64,000 nucleotides of DNA from Clostridiales bacterium (GTDB lineage Bacteria; Bacillota; Clostridia; Oscillospirales; Oscillospiraceae): NCBI GenBank assembly GCA_029265405.1, contig JAJUJI010000008.1, positions 62,001 through 126,000 on the forward strand. Reading direction: 5' to 3'. The notes under the pieces are model-generated. The model had not been told where the DNA came from, did not search any database, and worked only from the letters and a program-made list of their open reading frames with translations. This document shows positions 50,625 to 59,161 of the stretch, one piece after another; positions within the stretch are counted from its first letter, which is position 1, and the number at the start of each line of letters is the position of its first letter. The translations under genes were made by a program, and so were the position numbers.

Positions 50625-51364
50625 AGGGCCTGCTGGAATATACGGAAGGGAACACGTTTATTCACCGCATGAACCCCCTTGTAAAGCTGCTGCTGGCGCT
50701 GTGCGTCTGCGCCGCCGCCTTCGCCTCGGACAGCCTGGCCTTTCTCGCCGCCCTGCTGGCGATTGACCTTGCCTTAGGGGCTGCGGGAGGCGTTTTCGGC
50801 AAGGCCCTGAGGCTGCTAGCCGGGCTGCTGAAGGCGGGGCTGCTTTTGTTCGTTCTCCAGCTCCTGTTTTTCCGGGAAGGAAGGCCCCTGTTCCTTTTCG
50901 TCACGGACGAGGGAGCGCTTACGGCGGCGAAGCTGGCTTTGCGCTTCATCGCAGCCTGCATGCCGCTGGCTCTGATGCTGGGCCTCACGCGGACGGGGGA
51001 TCTGACAAACGCCCTGGTTAAAACGGCGCATGTCCCTTACAAATACGCCTTCACGCTCTCGGCGGCCATAAGGTTCATACCGCTGTTCATGAGCGAAATG
51101 GAGGGCGTGATGGAGGCGCAGGCGTCGAGGGGCGTGGATTTTGACGGCGGCCCGCTTAAAAAAATCAGGCTGGCGCTGCCTCTGTGCGTGCCGCTGCTTA
51201 TGATTTCGGTAAGGAAGATAGACGGGTCAGCCGTCGCCGCCGAGGCGAGGGGCTTTAATCTGCGCGGCCGGGCTTCGGGCTACAAGGACTATCCCCTCGG
51301 GACGGCAGACCTGCCGGCCGCCGCCCTGTGCGCCGCCCTGGTGGCGCTGGGTATAATCACATGA
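50621..51364 (+). CDS. ECF transporter transmembrane (T) component
   Basis: About 247 residues from ATG 50621, which overlaps the stop of the preceding ATPase; the same frame open upstream is only a shadow. Helices are interrupted by the two coupling motifs of EcfT, seen as MEAQASRGVDF and AAEARGFNLRGRA (the A-R-G pattern). It joins the S component to the two ATPases. NTFIHRMNPLVKLLLAL is the usual N-terminus. Confidence 0.92.
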   Translation: MKGLLEYTEGNTFIHRMNPLVKLLLALCVCAAAFASDSLAFLAALLAIDLALGAAGGVFGKALRLLAGLLKAGLLLFVLQLLFFREGRPLFLFVTDEGALTAAKLALRFIAACMPLALMLGLTRTGDLTNALVKTAHVPYKYAFTLSAAIRFIPLFMSEMEGVMEAQASRGVDFDGGPLKKIRLALPLCVPLLMISVRKIDGSAVAAEARGFNLRGRASGYKDYPLGTADLPAAALCAALVALGIIT

Positions 51365-51380
51365 AATTTGGGTGACAAGA

Positions 51381-52610
51381 ATGAAAATGACGGAAACGCA
51401 ATTTGAGCTTATAAAGGCCCAGCTTGAAAGGCTGGTTTCAAGGGAGGGCTTTTACAGGGAAAAGCTGAAAGGGATAGATATAGGCTCCGTACAATCCCAG
51501 GAGGACTTCGAGAGGCTGCCCTTTACATGGAAGGGCGACCTGAGGGAGGCCTACCCCCTGGGGCTGCAGGCGGTGCCGGACGGCGAGGTGGTGCGCATAC
51601 ATTCCTCCTCGGGCACTACGGGCATGCCGGTCATCATACCCTACACGGCAAGGGACGTGGAGGATTGGGCGATAATGTTCAGCCGCTGCTACGAGACGGC
51701 GGGCGTGACGAAGCTGGACCGCGTGCAGATAACGCCGGGCTACGGCCTGTGGACCGCCGGGATAGGCTTCCAGAGCGGGGCCGAGAGGCTGGGCGCCATG
51801 GCCATACCCATGGGCCCCGGCAACACCGAAAAGCAGCTCCAGATGATGGCGGACCTGAAGGCCACCGTGCTGTGCGCCACCTCCTCCTATGCGCTGCTGC
51901 TGGCCGAGGAAATAGCGCGCAGGGGCATCAGGGACCGGCTTTGCCTGAAAAAGGGAATAATCGGCTCCGAGCGCTGGGGCGAAAAGATGCGCAGGAGGAT
52001 AGCCGGGGAGCTTGGCATAGAGCTTTACGACATATACGGGCTTACTGAAATATACGGCCCCGGCATAGGCATAAGCTGCGGGCACGGCTGCGGCATGCAC
52101 GTATGGGACGATTATCTGTATTTCGAGGTAGTGGATCCCGCCACGGGGAAAAACCTGCCCGACGGCGAAACGGGAGAGCTTGTCATAACCACCCTAAAAA
52201 AGGAGGGCGCGCCGCTGATACGCTACCGCACCCACGACCTGACAAGGCTCATCCCCGGCCGCTGCCCCTGCGGCAGCCCTTATCCACGAATAGACACGAT
52301 AGCCGGCAGGACGGACGACATGGTCAAGGTCAAGGGGGTTAACATCTTCCCAAGCCAGATAGACGAGCTGCTCAGCGCAACGCCAGGCGCTTCCAGCGAG
52401 TACAGGCTCGTAATAGACCATGTGGAGGGGCGGGATGTCTGCACACTGACCGTTGAGATCGAAAAGGGGGCCGACGGGGAGGCCCTCGAAGCGGAAATAA
52501 AGCGGCGCTTCAAGTCCCGGATAGGCATAGCGGTGGAGGTGGAGCCGGTTGAGCTCGGCGCCCTGCCGCGCAGCGAAAAGAAAACCGCGCGCGTTTCCGA
52601 CAGGAGGTAA
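51381..52610 (+). CDS. paaK: Phenylacetate-CoA ligase-like AMP-forming enzyme
   Basis: About 409 residues from ATG 51381 (GGGTGAC upstream). AMP-binding motif IHSSSGTTGMPVIIPYTARD, then DIYGLTEIYGPGIGISC, a YRTHDL turn and GRTDDMVKVKGVNIFPSQID, all PaaK marks. It makes an aryl-acetyl-CoA from the acid and ATP, or in an anaerobe that ferments aromatic amino acids could run the other way to gain ATP. Its place 16 bp after the ECF T gene and 6 kb from iorAB ties it to aromatic amino-acid use. Direction and preferred acid are inferred. Confidence 0.88.
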   Translation: MKMTETQFELIKAQLERLVSREGFYREKLKGIDIGSVQSQEDFERLPFTWKGDLREAYPLGLQAVPDGEVVRIHSSSGTTGMPVIIPYTARDVEDWAIMFSRCYETAGVTKLDRVQITPGYGLWTAGIGFQSGAERLGAMAIPMGPGNTEKQLQMMADLKATVLCATSSYALLLAEEIARRGIRDRLCLKKGIIGSERWGEKMRRRIAGELGIELYDIYGLTEIYGPGIGISCGHGCGMHVWDDYLYFEVVDPATGKNLPDGETGELVITTLKKEGAPLIRYRTHDLTRLIPGRCPCGSPYPRIDTIAGRTDDMVKVKGVNIFPSQIDELLSATPGASSEYRLVIDHVEGRDVCTLTVEIEKGADGEALEAEIKRRFKSRIGIAVEVEPVELGALPRSEKKTARVSDRR

Positions 52611-52860
52611 GCCGGCGTTCAGGGTTCCGCCGGGGCGCGGATCGGCGAAATAGTCCTGCGCATCTTGACAAAACGCCGTCGCTGTGCAAGTATAGCCTGG
52701 AAGGTTGCTTGAAGCGCAAGCTTCCGGCCGGCTTTAAAGCATAAGCAGCGCTTTCAAAGGCGCAAACAGGGGTTGCGTCCGTCCGGGCATAGGAACGAGG
52801 CCCTGCGGCCGGGTGAAGCTTGCCTTCGCGACGTACACAGAGGACGAAAAGGTGGTTTCA
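52611..52860 (+). other. Leader of the M14 peptidase gene with possible promoter
   Basis: TTGACA (52665-52670) is followed 17-20 nt later by the weak -10 choices AAGTAT/TATAGC (52688-52696). Next is a stem GCTTG..CAAGC flanked by GGAAG/CTTCC at about 52699-52728. The frame open here from 52813 is not used, since the ribosome site AAAAGGTGG points to TTG 52861. Confidence 0.4.
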
Positions 52861-54375
52861 TTGAACTTTCCCTCGCTTGCTAAAAGACTGGCCTTTGCCA
52901 TAGCGGCCGCGGTTCTGGTAGCGGCCGCGCTGCTTTTCGTCAAGGCGCGCACAGAAGCGGCCGGAGGCGAAAGCGCGCCCGACGCTTCGCTTGCCGAAAG
53001 CACGCCTGCGCCTGAGCCTTCCCCAAGCCCTGCGCCTGAGCCCACGGCGGAACCGGCTGCCGAGCAGGCTGCCGAGCAGGCGGAGGAGGCGCAGGCCGCT
53101 GCGCCGGGCGGATTCGACGACGAGGAAGAGTCGGAGGGGCAGGCCCAGCCTTCCCCCGAGCCGGAGCCGCCTAAGGCCAAGCCCGTGGTGCCGGAAAACA
53201 CGGTGGTGGACACCTCCACCCAGCTTTATACATACGAGGAAATGGCCGGGGACCTTCAGGAGCTGGCCTCGAAATATCCTGATCGCCTCGCGGTGTCCGT
53301 GCTGGCGGTCACCGACGACGGGCGCAATGTATACCTGGCCAGGCTGGGAAATGCAAAGGCCGGCAAGGAGGCGCTTGTCCATGCCGCCATACACGCCAGG
53401 GAATACATGACGGCGATGCTGGCGATGAGCCAGCTTGAGTATTATCTGCGAAATTGGGACGCCGAGTATAAGGACGGGAAAACCTACGGGGACATATTCA
53501 ATTCGGTTTGCCTTTACATGCTGCCCATGGTCAACCCCGACGGGGTGACGATAAGCCAGTTTGGGGCCAGGGGCATAAAAAACGACGAGCTGCGCGCTAA
53601 ATTCCTGAAAATGGAAGGCTCAGACAACTACCGCCGCTGGAAGGCCAACGTCAACGGCGTCAACTTAAACCGCAACTTCAACAGCTATTGGGCGCCGGAC
53701 AAGGACCATCCGGCAATGGAGGGCTACTGCGGGCCCTATGCCGAATCAGAGGCCGAAACCAGGGCCGTCGTAGACCTTGTCAACTCCCGTAATTTTGCCT
53801 GCTCCATAGCCTTCCATACCGCCGAGCGGACGGTCTACTACAACGTGGGGCAGAAGGGCGAGGTTTTAGAAAAAGCCAAAAAGCTTGCCAGCCTGTGCGC
53901 CGATATGACCGGCTACAAGCGTGAGGACGAGGAATCCGTGCCGAGGGGCCTGGATTACAACTGGCTGAACCTTGAAAAGGGCATACCGGCGCTAATAATA
54001 GAATGCGGCATATCCATGTCGCCCCTGCCGCTGAGCGAGTTCCCGGCAATCTGGAAGGAAAACAGGGATATACCGGCTGCGGTTTGCCGGCTGGTCGCGC
54101 AGGACAGCATGTTTGCCTCGGCGGCTGCGGCCACGGAGCAGCCGGCGCCGGCAGGAGAAGCGCAGGCGTCCGTGGAGGAGCCGCCCGAGGAGACGGAGCC
54201 GGAAGCGGCTGGAGCCGAACCGGTGACTGAGGAGAGCGCGGAACCCGAGCCTGAGGAGAGCGCCGAGGCGGCGGAAACGGACGGCGATAGCGCTTTGCCC
54301 GGCGGGGAAGCCGAAGGGGCAGCCGTGCCGACGCCGGAAACCGCCTCGGACGGCGCCGCCGCCGAAACTCAATAG
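52861..54375 (+). CDS. Membrane-anchored M14 zinc carboxypeptidase with acidic tail
   Basis: About 504 residues from TTG 52861. One N-terminal membrane helix (about 12-30), a Pro/Ala/Glu-rich linker (about 35-110), then an M14 carboxypeptidase domain with zinc motif HAAIHAREYMTA (H-x-x-E), MLPMVNPDGV, VNLNRNFNSYW, third ligand in SIAFHTAE, and catalytic Glu in LIIECG. The last about 80 residues are nearly all Glu, Ala, Pro, Ser and Gly. The fold fits gamma-D-glutamyl-diamino acid peptidases that trim cell-wall peptides. Linker and tail suggest it reaches into or lies along the wall. Confidence 0.85.
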   Translation: MNFPSLAKRLAFAIAAAVLVAAALLFVKARTEAAGGESAPDASLAESTPAPEPSPSPAPEPTAEPAAEQAAEQAEEAQAAAPGGFDDEEESEGQAQPSPEPEPPKAKPVVPENTVVDTSTQLYTYEEMAGDLQELASKYPDRLAVSVLAVTDDGRNVYLARLGNAKAGKEALVHAAIHAREYMTAMLAMSQLEYYLRNWDAEYKDGKTYGDIFNSVCLYMLPMVNPDGVTISQFGARGIKNDELRAKFLKMEGSDNYRRWKANVNGVNLNRNFNSYWAPDKDHPAMEGYCGPYAESEAETRAVVDLVNSRNFACSIAFHTAERTVYYNVGQKGEVLEKAKKLASLCADMTGYKREDEESVPRGLDYNWLNLEKGIPALIIECGISMSPLPLSEFPAIWKENRDIPAAVCRLVAQDSMFASAAAATEQPAPAGEAQASVEEPPEETEPEAAGAEPVTEESAEPEPEESAEAAETDGDSALPGGEAEGAAVPTPETASDGAAAETQ

Positions 54376-54384
54376 AAGGACGCG

Positions 54385-54412
54385 GCGGGGCTTTCGGCAC
54401 CGAAAGCCCCGC
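54385..54412 (+). terminator. Stem-loop after the M14 peptidase gene
   Basis: GCGGGGCTTTCG (54385-54396) pairs with CGAAAGCCCCGC (54401-54412). An A-run, not a T-run, follows on the plus strand, so it may be weak. Confidence 0.5.
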
Positions 54413-54423
54413 AAAAAATTAGC

Positions 54424-54471
54424 TTGACAGGCGCGGTTCCCGGGTCTATTATTTAGTTAGTAAAACTAAAT
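54424..54471 (+). promoter_or_regulatory. marR-fabH promoter with overlapping operator dyad
   Basis: TTGACA (54424-54429) and TATTAT (54447-54452), 17 nt apart. ATTTAGTT (54451-54458), AGTAA, AACTAAAT (54464-54471) is a perfect dyad that begins in the -10 box and covers the start point. It recalls FabT/FabR-type sites and should allow self-repression. Confidence 0.75.
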
Positions 54472-54487
54472 ATATATGGAGCCGCAT

Positions 54488-54994
54488 ATGCCCGACTTTG
54501 AAACCAGACTGAACGAGCTGCTGATAGATATATTCAACTCCGTATCCAAATACGAGGCAAGATCGCTGAAAAGCCTCTCGGACAACGCCGTCACGGCCGC
54601 GGAGGCCCATATTATAGAGGCCGTTGCCAAGGCCGGAGACGGGATGACCGTCGGTGATATAGCCGCAGCCTTAAACGTTGCGGCCTCGACGGCGACGGTG
54701 GCTTTGAAGAAGCTTGAGGGCAAGGGCCTCGTAACAAAGACGGCAAGCCCGGAGGACGGGCGCAGGAGCATAATAAGGCTGACGGAGCTGGGCATGAAGA
54801 TAAACAGGGCGCACATGTATTTCCACAGGCGGCTGGCCAAGAACGTCGGCCACGACATGACCGAGCCGGAAAAGGAAATACTCCTGTCTGCGACCGGGAA
54901 GCTGGCACGCTTCCTCAGGGAAAAGGCCGACGAGGACGCGGCTCAGGCCGGACCGGAGCGCAAGGCGCAATCAAATGTAAAGGTCGAAAAATAA
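54488..54994 (+). CDS. MarR-family regulator, FabT-like by context
   Basis: About 168 residues from ATG 54488 (GGAG 6 nt upstream); ATG 54476 overlaps the operator side and is less likely. Winged helix with MTVGDIAAALNVAASTATVALKKLEGKGLVTK and the wing ASPEDGRRSIIRLTELG. It is followed directly by fabH, the usual arrangement of FabT, the MarR-type controller of fatty acid synthesis in Firmicutes. The start of its own transcript holds a perfect dyad, so self-control is likely. The ligand (acyl-ACP in FabT) is inferred. Confidence 0.85.
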   Translation: MPDFETRLNELLIDIFNSVSKYEARSLKSLSDNAVTAAEAHIIEAVAKAGDGMTVGDIAAALNVAASTATVALKKLEGKGLVTKTASPEDGRRSIIRLTELGMKINRAHMYFHRRLAKNVGHDMTEPEKEILLSATGKLARFLREKADEDAAQAGPERKAQSNVKVEK

Positions 54995-55948
54995 ATGAGC
55001 ATTAAGATTATAGGCACAGGCTGCGGCTTTCCGGAAAAAATTGTGACCAACGCGGAGCTTTCGCGTATGGTGGATACCAGCGACGAGTGGATAGTATCCC
55101 GCACGGGCATAAAAAGCAGGCGAGTATGCCGGGAGGAAACGCTGGCCCAGCTTTGCCGGGACGCCGCGGAAAAGGCGCTGGCGAAGGCGGGCCTGACCGC
55201 GGGCGACATCGACCTGATAGTCTGCTCCACGCTCAACGGCGACTATATAACGCCCTCCCTGTCCTGCTCTGTGGCAGAGCTTCTGGGCGCGGCCTGCCCG
55301 GCCTTCGACATAAACGCCGCCTGCGCGGGCTTCATATACGCCCTCAGCGTGGCCGAGGGCTTCCTGCTGACGGGGCGGTACAGAAACGTTCTGCTAATAA
55401 GCGCGGAAAAAATGTCAAAGCACGTCGACTGGACGGACAGGAGCACCTGCGTGCTGTTCGGGGACGGGGCGGCGGCCTGCGTCGTCGTTCCGGGCGGGGC
55501 GCTGCGCTACATCAAGCTGACGGTCAAGCCGGACACCAGCCTTTTGCGCATAGACTGCGGCAACGGGAACAGCCCCTTCGCACCACCGAAAAAAACGGGT
55601 TTCCTCCATATGAAAGGGCAGGACGTGTTCAAATTCGCCGTGACGAACATCGACACAAACGTCAAGCACGCCATGGACAGCCTCAATCTCACCCCGGACG
55701 ACATTGACTACTTCGTCTTTCACCAGGCTAACAAGAGGATAATAGACTACGCCAGGGCAAAGCTGGGACAGCCGGAGGAGAAGATGCCGCTGAACATAGA
55801 AAATACCGGCAACATTTCCTCCGCCACCATACCCATACTGCTGGACAAAATGCTGGATGACGGGAGGCTCAGGCCGGGAAAAAGACTGCTGATGACGGCC
55901 TTCGGGGCGGGCCTGACCACGGGCACCTGCATCATGGTCTGGGAATAG
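54995..55948 (+). CDS. fabH: Beta-ketoacyl-ACP synthase III
   Basis: 317 residues, starting right after the MarR stop. The catalytic triad is seen as Cys110 (DINAACAGFIYAL), His in YFVFHQANKRI and Asn in NTGNISSAT. WIVSRTGIKSRR near the start is the CoA-binding mark. It condenses acetyl-CoA with malonyl-ACP to begin fatty-acid chains. No other fab gene follows; a terminator closes the unit. Confidence 0.94.
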   Translation: MSIKIIGTGCGFPEKIVTNAELSRMVDTSDEWIVSRTGIKSRRVCREETLAQLCRDAAEKALAKAGLTAGDIDLIVCSTLNGDYITPSLSCSVAELLGAACPAFDINAACAGFIYALSVAEGFLLTGRYRNVLLISAEKMSKHVDWTDRSTCVLFGDGAAACVVVPGGALRYIKLTVKPDTSLLRIDCGNGNSPFAPPKKTGFLHMKGQDVFKFAVTNIDTNVKHAMDSLNLTPDDIDYFVFHQANKRIIDYARAKLGQPEEKMPLNIENTGNISSATIPILLDKMLDDGRLRPGKRLLMTAFGAGLTTGTCIMVWE

Positions 55949-55955
55949 GCGAGCG

Positions 55956-55992
55956 GCCGCGCCAAGCTTAAAGCTGTGGCGCGGCTTTTTTT
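55956..55992 (+). terminator. Intrinsic terminator after fabH
   Basis: GCCGCGCCA (55956-55964) pairs closely with TGGCGCGGC (55977-55985), followed by seven T. Confidence 0.9.
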
Positions 55993-56018
55993 AACGCCGA
56001 TTTTACACGCCGATTACG
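55990..56018 (+). promoter_or_regulatory. Pho-box-like element upstream of HD-domain gene
   Basis: TTAACG (55991-55996), TTTACA (56002-56007) and ATTACG (56013-56018) recur every 11 bp. TTTAAC-N3-GATTTTACACGCC is identical, including spacing, to the site at 2149-2170 before the Na/Pi cotransporter. It lies about 20 bp before a -35 box. Confidence 0.45.
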
Positions 56019-56037
56019 CCCCGCGCGCCGGAAATGC

Positions 56038-56066
56038 TTGTAAAGAAGCGGGCGCGGGGCTATACT
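56038..56066 (+). promoter_or_regulatory. Promoter of the HD-domain gene
   Basis: TTGTAA (56038-56043) and TATACT (56061-56066), 17 nt apart. A TATAAT at 56075-56080 lies just downstream. Confidence 0.65.
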
Positions 56067-56107
56067 AATGGCGCTATAATAAATAAAAGGCAAGCAAGGA
56101 AGAAAGT

Positions 56108-56767
56108 ATGATAACCTTTGAGGATATAAAAAACAACGAGGCGATAAAGACCTACATCCAGAGGGCTGACGAGTCGCTCACGGCGCTGGGATACACCGAG
56201 CACAGCTTCCCGCACGTGCTGCGGGTCGCCAGGGACGCCAAGTATATACTCGAGACGCTCGAGTACCCTGAGCGGACGGTGGAGCTTGCCCAGATAGCGG
56301 CCTACCTGCACGACATAGGCAACCTGGTAAACCGCATAGACCACTCCCAGAGCGGCGCGGTTATGGCCTTTACGATACTCAGCGGCATAGGCTTCGATCC
56401 CTCCGAAACCGCCACCATAGTCACCGCCATAGGCAACCACGACGAGGGCACCGGCATAGCGGTCAACCCGGTTGCGGCGGCGCTGATAGTAGCCGACAAA
56501 TCCGACGTGCGGCGCAGCCGCGTAAGGAATACGGACATATCCAGCTTCGACATACACGACAGGGTCAATTATTCTGTGAAGGAGTCCTCCATAAAAATAA
56601 ACGAGGAGCGCACCCTGCTCAAGCTGAAGCTCAGCGTCGACACAAGATACGGCTCCGTCATGGACTATTTTGAAATCTTTCTCGGGCGCATGATTATGTG
56701 CCGCAAGGCCTGCGAAAAGCTGAAGCTGAAATTCAAGCTTATCATCAACGAGCAGCAGCTTATTTAA
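56108..56767 (+). CDS. HD-domain phosphohydrolase
   Basis: 219 residues from ATG 56108 after AAGGAAG. HD motifs: HSFPHVLRVARDAKYIL, AAYLHDIGN and GNHDEGTG, giving H...HD...H/D metal ligands in the first 120 residues. The C-terminal part (SDVRRSRVRN, then mixed strands) is not recognised. Small stand-alone HD proteins of this kind often act on nucleotides. A Pho-box-like element upstream raises the possibility of phosphate control. It converges with the polyamine operon, 11 bp away. Confidence 0.78.
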   Translation: MITFEDIKNNEAIKTYIQRADESLTALGYTEHSFPHVLRVARDAKYILETLEYPERTVELAQIAAYLHDIGNLVNRIDHSQSGAVMAFTILSGIGFDPSETATIVTAIGNHDEGTGIAVNPVAAALIVADKSDVRRSRVRNTDISSFDIHDRVNYSVKESSIKINEERTLLKLKLSVDTRYGSVMDYFEIFLGRMIMCRKACEKLKLKFKLIINEQQLI

Positions 56768-56778
56768 GGAGGGGGCCT

Positions 56779-57897
56779 TCAGGACAGGCGGCCCTTGAAA
56801 TCCGCATAGCCGAAGGACCTGACTATCTCGTACTCGCCACCGCGCCTTTTCAGGACTATGTCCGGCAGGCGCATGCCGTTGAAGGTGTTGTTCTTGACCA
56901 TGGTGTAGATGGCCATATCTCCGAAGACCAGCCTGTCGCCGGGCCTGAGGGGTCTGTCGAAGGAATAGTCGCCTATTATGTCGCCGGCAAGGCAGGTCGG
57001 CCCTCCGAGCCGGCAGTCATAAGGCTTTTCCCCGGGCCGGCCCGAGCCCTCCAGAGGGGGGCGGTAGGGCATTTCGAGCACATCGGGCATATGGCAGGCG
57101 GCGGAGGCGTCTATTATGGCTATATCGAGGCCGTTATGGACGACGTCCAGCACCGTGGAAACCAATACGCCGGCGTTTAGGGCCACGGCCTCGCCCGGCT
57201 CCAGATATACCGTCAGGCCGTATTTTTCCCTCATGCGGCGGATGCACCGCTCAAGCCTCGGCAGGTCGTAGCCGGGCCTTGTGATGTGGTGCCCGCCGCC
57301 GAAGTTTATCCATTCCATGCCGTCGAGGTATTTGCCGAATTTTCCTTCGACGGCGTCCAGCGTAGCCTCCAGCGCGTCGGCGTCCTGCTCGCAGAGGGTG
57401 TGGAAATGCAGGCCGGTGACGCCGGCCAGGCTCTCACCCTCAAGCGCGGCCGCCGTCGCCCCAAGGCGCGAGCCGGGAGAGCAGGGGTCGTATATGGCGC
57501 GCTCCTGCGTGGATAATTCTGGATTTATCCTGAGGCCCAGCTTTTTGCCCCCCGCTGCGGAGGCGAATTTCCTCAGCTGGGCCGGGGAGTTGAAAACTAT
57601 ATGGTCGCAGAGGGCGGCAAGCTCGGCAAACTCGTCCTCCCTGTAGGCCGGGGAGAAAACGTGGGTCTCGCCGCCGAATTCCTCATGGCCCAGCCGCGCC
57701 TCGTAAAGGCCGCTAGCCGCCGTCCCGTCAAGGTAGCGGCGCACGAGAGGGTAGACGGCGAACATTGAAAAGGCCTTTTGGGCAAGCAGCACCCTTGCCC
57801 CCGTGCGTTCGGCAAGGCCGCGCAGCAGCCTCAGGTTTTCCTCAAGCCTTTCCTCGTCCACAACGTAGCAGGGCGTCCTCAGGTCCTCAAAGCGCAT
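56779..57897 (-). CDS. nspC: Carboxy(nor)spermidine decarboxylase
   Basis: 372 residues of the fold-type III PLP decarboxylase family (alanine-racemase-like barrel). The start LRTPCYVVDEERLEENLRLL and LLAQKAFSMFAVYPL with the PLP lysine fit NspC/CASDC, as do GLHFHTLCEQDADAL, EWINFGGGHHITRPGYD and YLEPGEAVAL. It removes CO2 from carboxyspermidine or carboxynorspermidine, the last step of the aspartate-semialdehyde route. It is the last gene of the operon, one base after the dehydrogenase. Confidence 0.9.
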   Translation of the reverse strand: MRFEDLRTPCYVVDEERLEENLRLLRGLAERTGARVLLAQKAFSMFAVYPLVRRYLDGTAASGLYEARLGHEEFGGETHVFSPAYREDEFAELAALCDHIVFNSPAQLRKFASAAGGKKLGLRINPELSTQERAIYDPCSPGSRLGATAAALEGESLAGVTGLHFHTLCEQDADALEATLDAVEGKFGKYLDGMEWINFGGGHHITRPGYDLPRLERCIRRMREKYGLTVYLEPGEAVALNAGVLVSTVLDVVHNGLDIAIIDASAACHMPDVLEMPYRPPLEGSGRPGEKPYDCRLGGPTCLAGDIIGDYSFDRPLRPGDRLVFGDMAIYTMVKNNTFNGMRLPDIVLKRRGGEYEIVRSFGYADFKGRLS

Positions 57898-57898
57898 C

Positions 57899-59158
57899 TC
57901 AGTCCACCAAAACGGGGTCGAAGCTTTCCTTCCAGGGCAGGCCCTGCCTGTTCAGCTCGTCCATGAAGGGGTCGGGGTCGAATTCCTCGGCGTTGAAAAC
58001 GCCGGCGCCGCCCCACTTGCCGGTAAGCAGGAGCTTCGCGCCTATCATGGCCGGAACGCCCGTGGTGTAGGCTATGGCCTGGGAGCCCACCTCGCGGTAG
58101 CACTCCTCGTGGTCGCAGATGTTGTAAAGGTAGTAGGCGCGGTCCTTGCCGTCCTTCCTGCCTTTGAATATGCAGCCTATGTTGGTCTTGCCCTTGGTTC
58201 TCGGGCCGAGCGAGGCCGGGTCCGGCAGCAAGGCCTTCAAAAACTGGATGGGCACTATCTCGCGGCCCTCGAAGACTATGGGCTTGGTCGACAGCAGGCC
58301 CACGTTTTCAAGGCACTTCATGTGCGTGAGGTAGGACTGGCCGAAGGTCATGAAAAAACGTATGCGCCTGACGCCGGGGATGTTTTTTGCCAGCGATTCT
58401 ATCTCCTCGTGATGCAGCAGGTACATGTCCTTCCTGCCAACGCCCTCGAAGTCGTAGACGCGCTTGATCGCCATGGGCTCGGTTTCTATCCAGCGCCCGT
58501 TTTCCCAGTAGGAGCCGGGTGAGGAGACCTCGCGGAGGTTGATTTCCGGATTGAAATTCGTGGCGAAGGGGTAGCCGTGATCGCCGCCGTTGCAGTCGAG
58601 TATGTCTATCTCCTCAATATGGTCGAAGTGGTGCTTAAGGGCGTAGGCTGTAAAAACGGAGGTGACTCCCGGGTCGAAGCCGCTGCCGAGCAGGGCGGTG
58701 ATGCCGGCCTCCCTGAACCTGTCGTGATAAGCCCACTGCCACGAATAGTCGAACAGCGCCGAAAAGCCTAGACGGCGGCGGCGCTCCTCGTAGGCGGCGC
58801 GCCACTCGGGGTCGTCCGTGTTCTCCGGCTCGTAGTTGGCCGTATCCATATAGCTTACGCGGCAGCGCAGGCAGGCCTCCATAATGGACAGGTCCTGATA
58901 AGGCAGGGCTATGTTCATGACAAGGTCGGGCCGGTAGCTCTCAATGAGAGCCACAAGCTCCTCCACCCTGTCCGCGTCTACGCGAGCGGTGCTTATCCTC
59001 GTCGCGGTCTTGCCCTCAAGCTCGGCCTTGAGCGCGTCGCACTTTTCCTTGGTCCGGCTGGCAATGCAAAGCTCGGCAAATACGTCGCTGTTTTTGCAGC
59101 ATTTTTTTATCGCCACGGAGGCCACGCCCCCGCAGCCAATGACAAGAACTCTGCTCAT
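57899..59158 (-). CDS. Carboxy(nor)spermidine dehydrogenase (saccharopine dehydrogenase family)
   Basis: 419 residues: N-terminal NAD(P) fold VLVIGCGGVASVAIKKCC and the saccharopine-dehydrogenase-type body with DLVMNIALPYQDLSIMEAC and GSGFDPGVTSVFTAYALKH. Next to nspC this is the CANSDH/CASDH enzyme, which couples a diamine or spermidine precursor with aspartate semialdehyde by reductive condensation. Three bases separate it from speB upstream. Whether the product is spermidine or norspermidine cannot be told from sequence. Confidence 0.9.
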   Translation of the reverse strand: MSRVLVIGCGGVASVAIKKCCKNSDVFAELCIASRTKEKCDALKAELEGKTATRISTARVDADRVEELVALIESYRPDLVMNIALPYQDLSIMEACLRCRVSYMDTANYEPENTDDPEWRAAYEERRRRLGFSALFDYSWQWAYHDRFREAGITALLGSGFDPGVTSVFTAYALKHHFDHIEEIDILDCNGGDHGYPFATNFNPEINLREVSSPGSYWENGRWIETEPMAIKRVYDFEGVGRKDMYLLHHEEIESLAKNIPGVRRIRFFMTFGQSYLTHMKCLENVGLLSTKPIVFEGREIVPIQFLKALLPDPASLGPRTKGKTNIGCIFKGRKDGKDRAYYLYNICDHEECYREVGSQAIAYTTGVPAMIGAKLLLTGKWGGAGVFNAEEFDPDPFMDELNRQGLPWKESFDPVLVD

Positions 59159-59161
59159 CCT

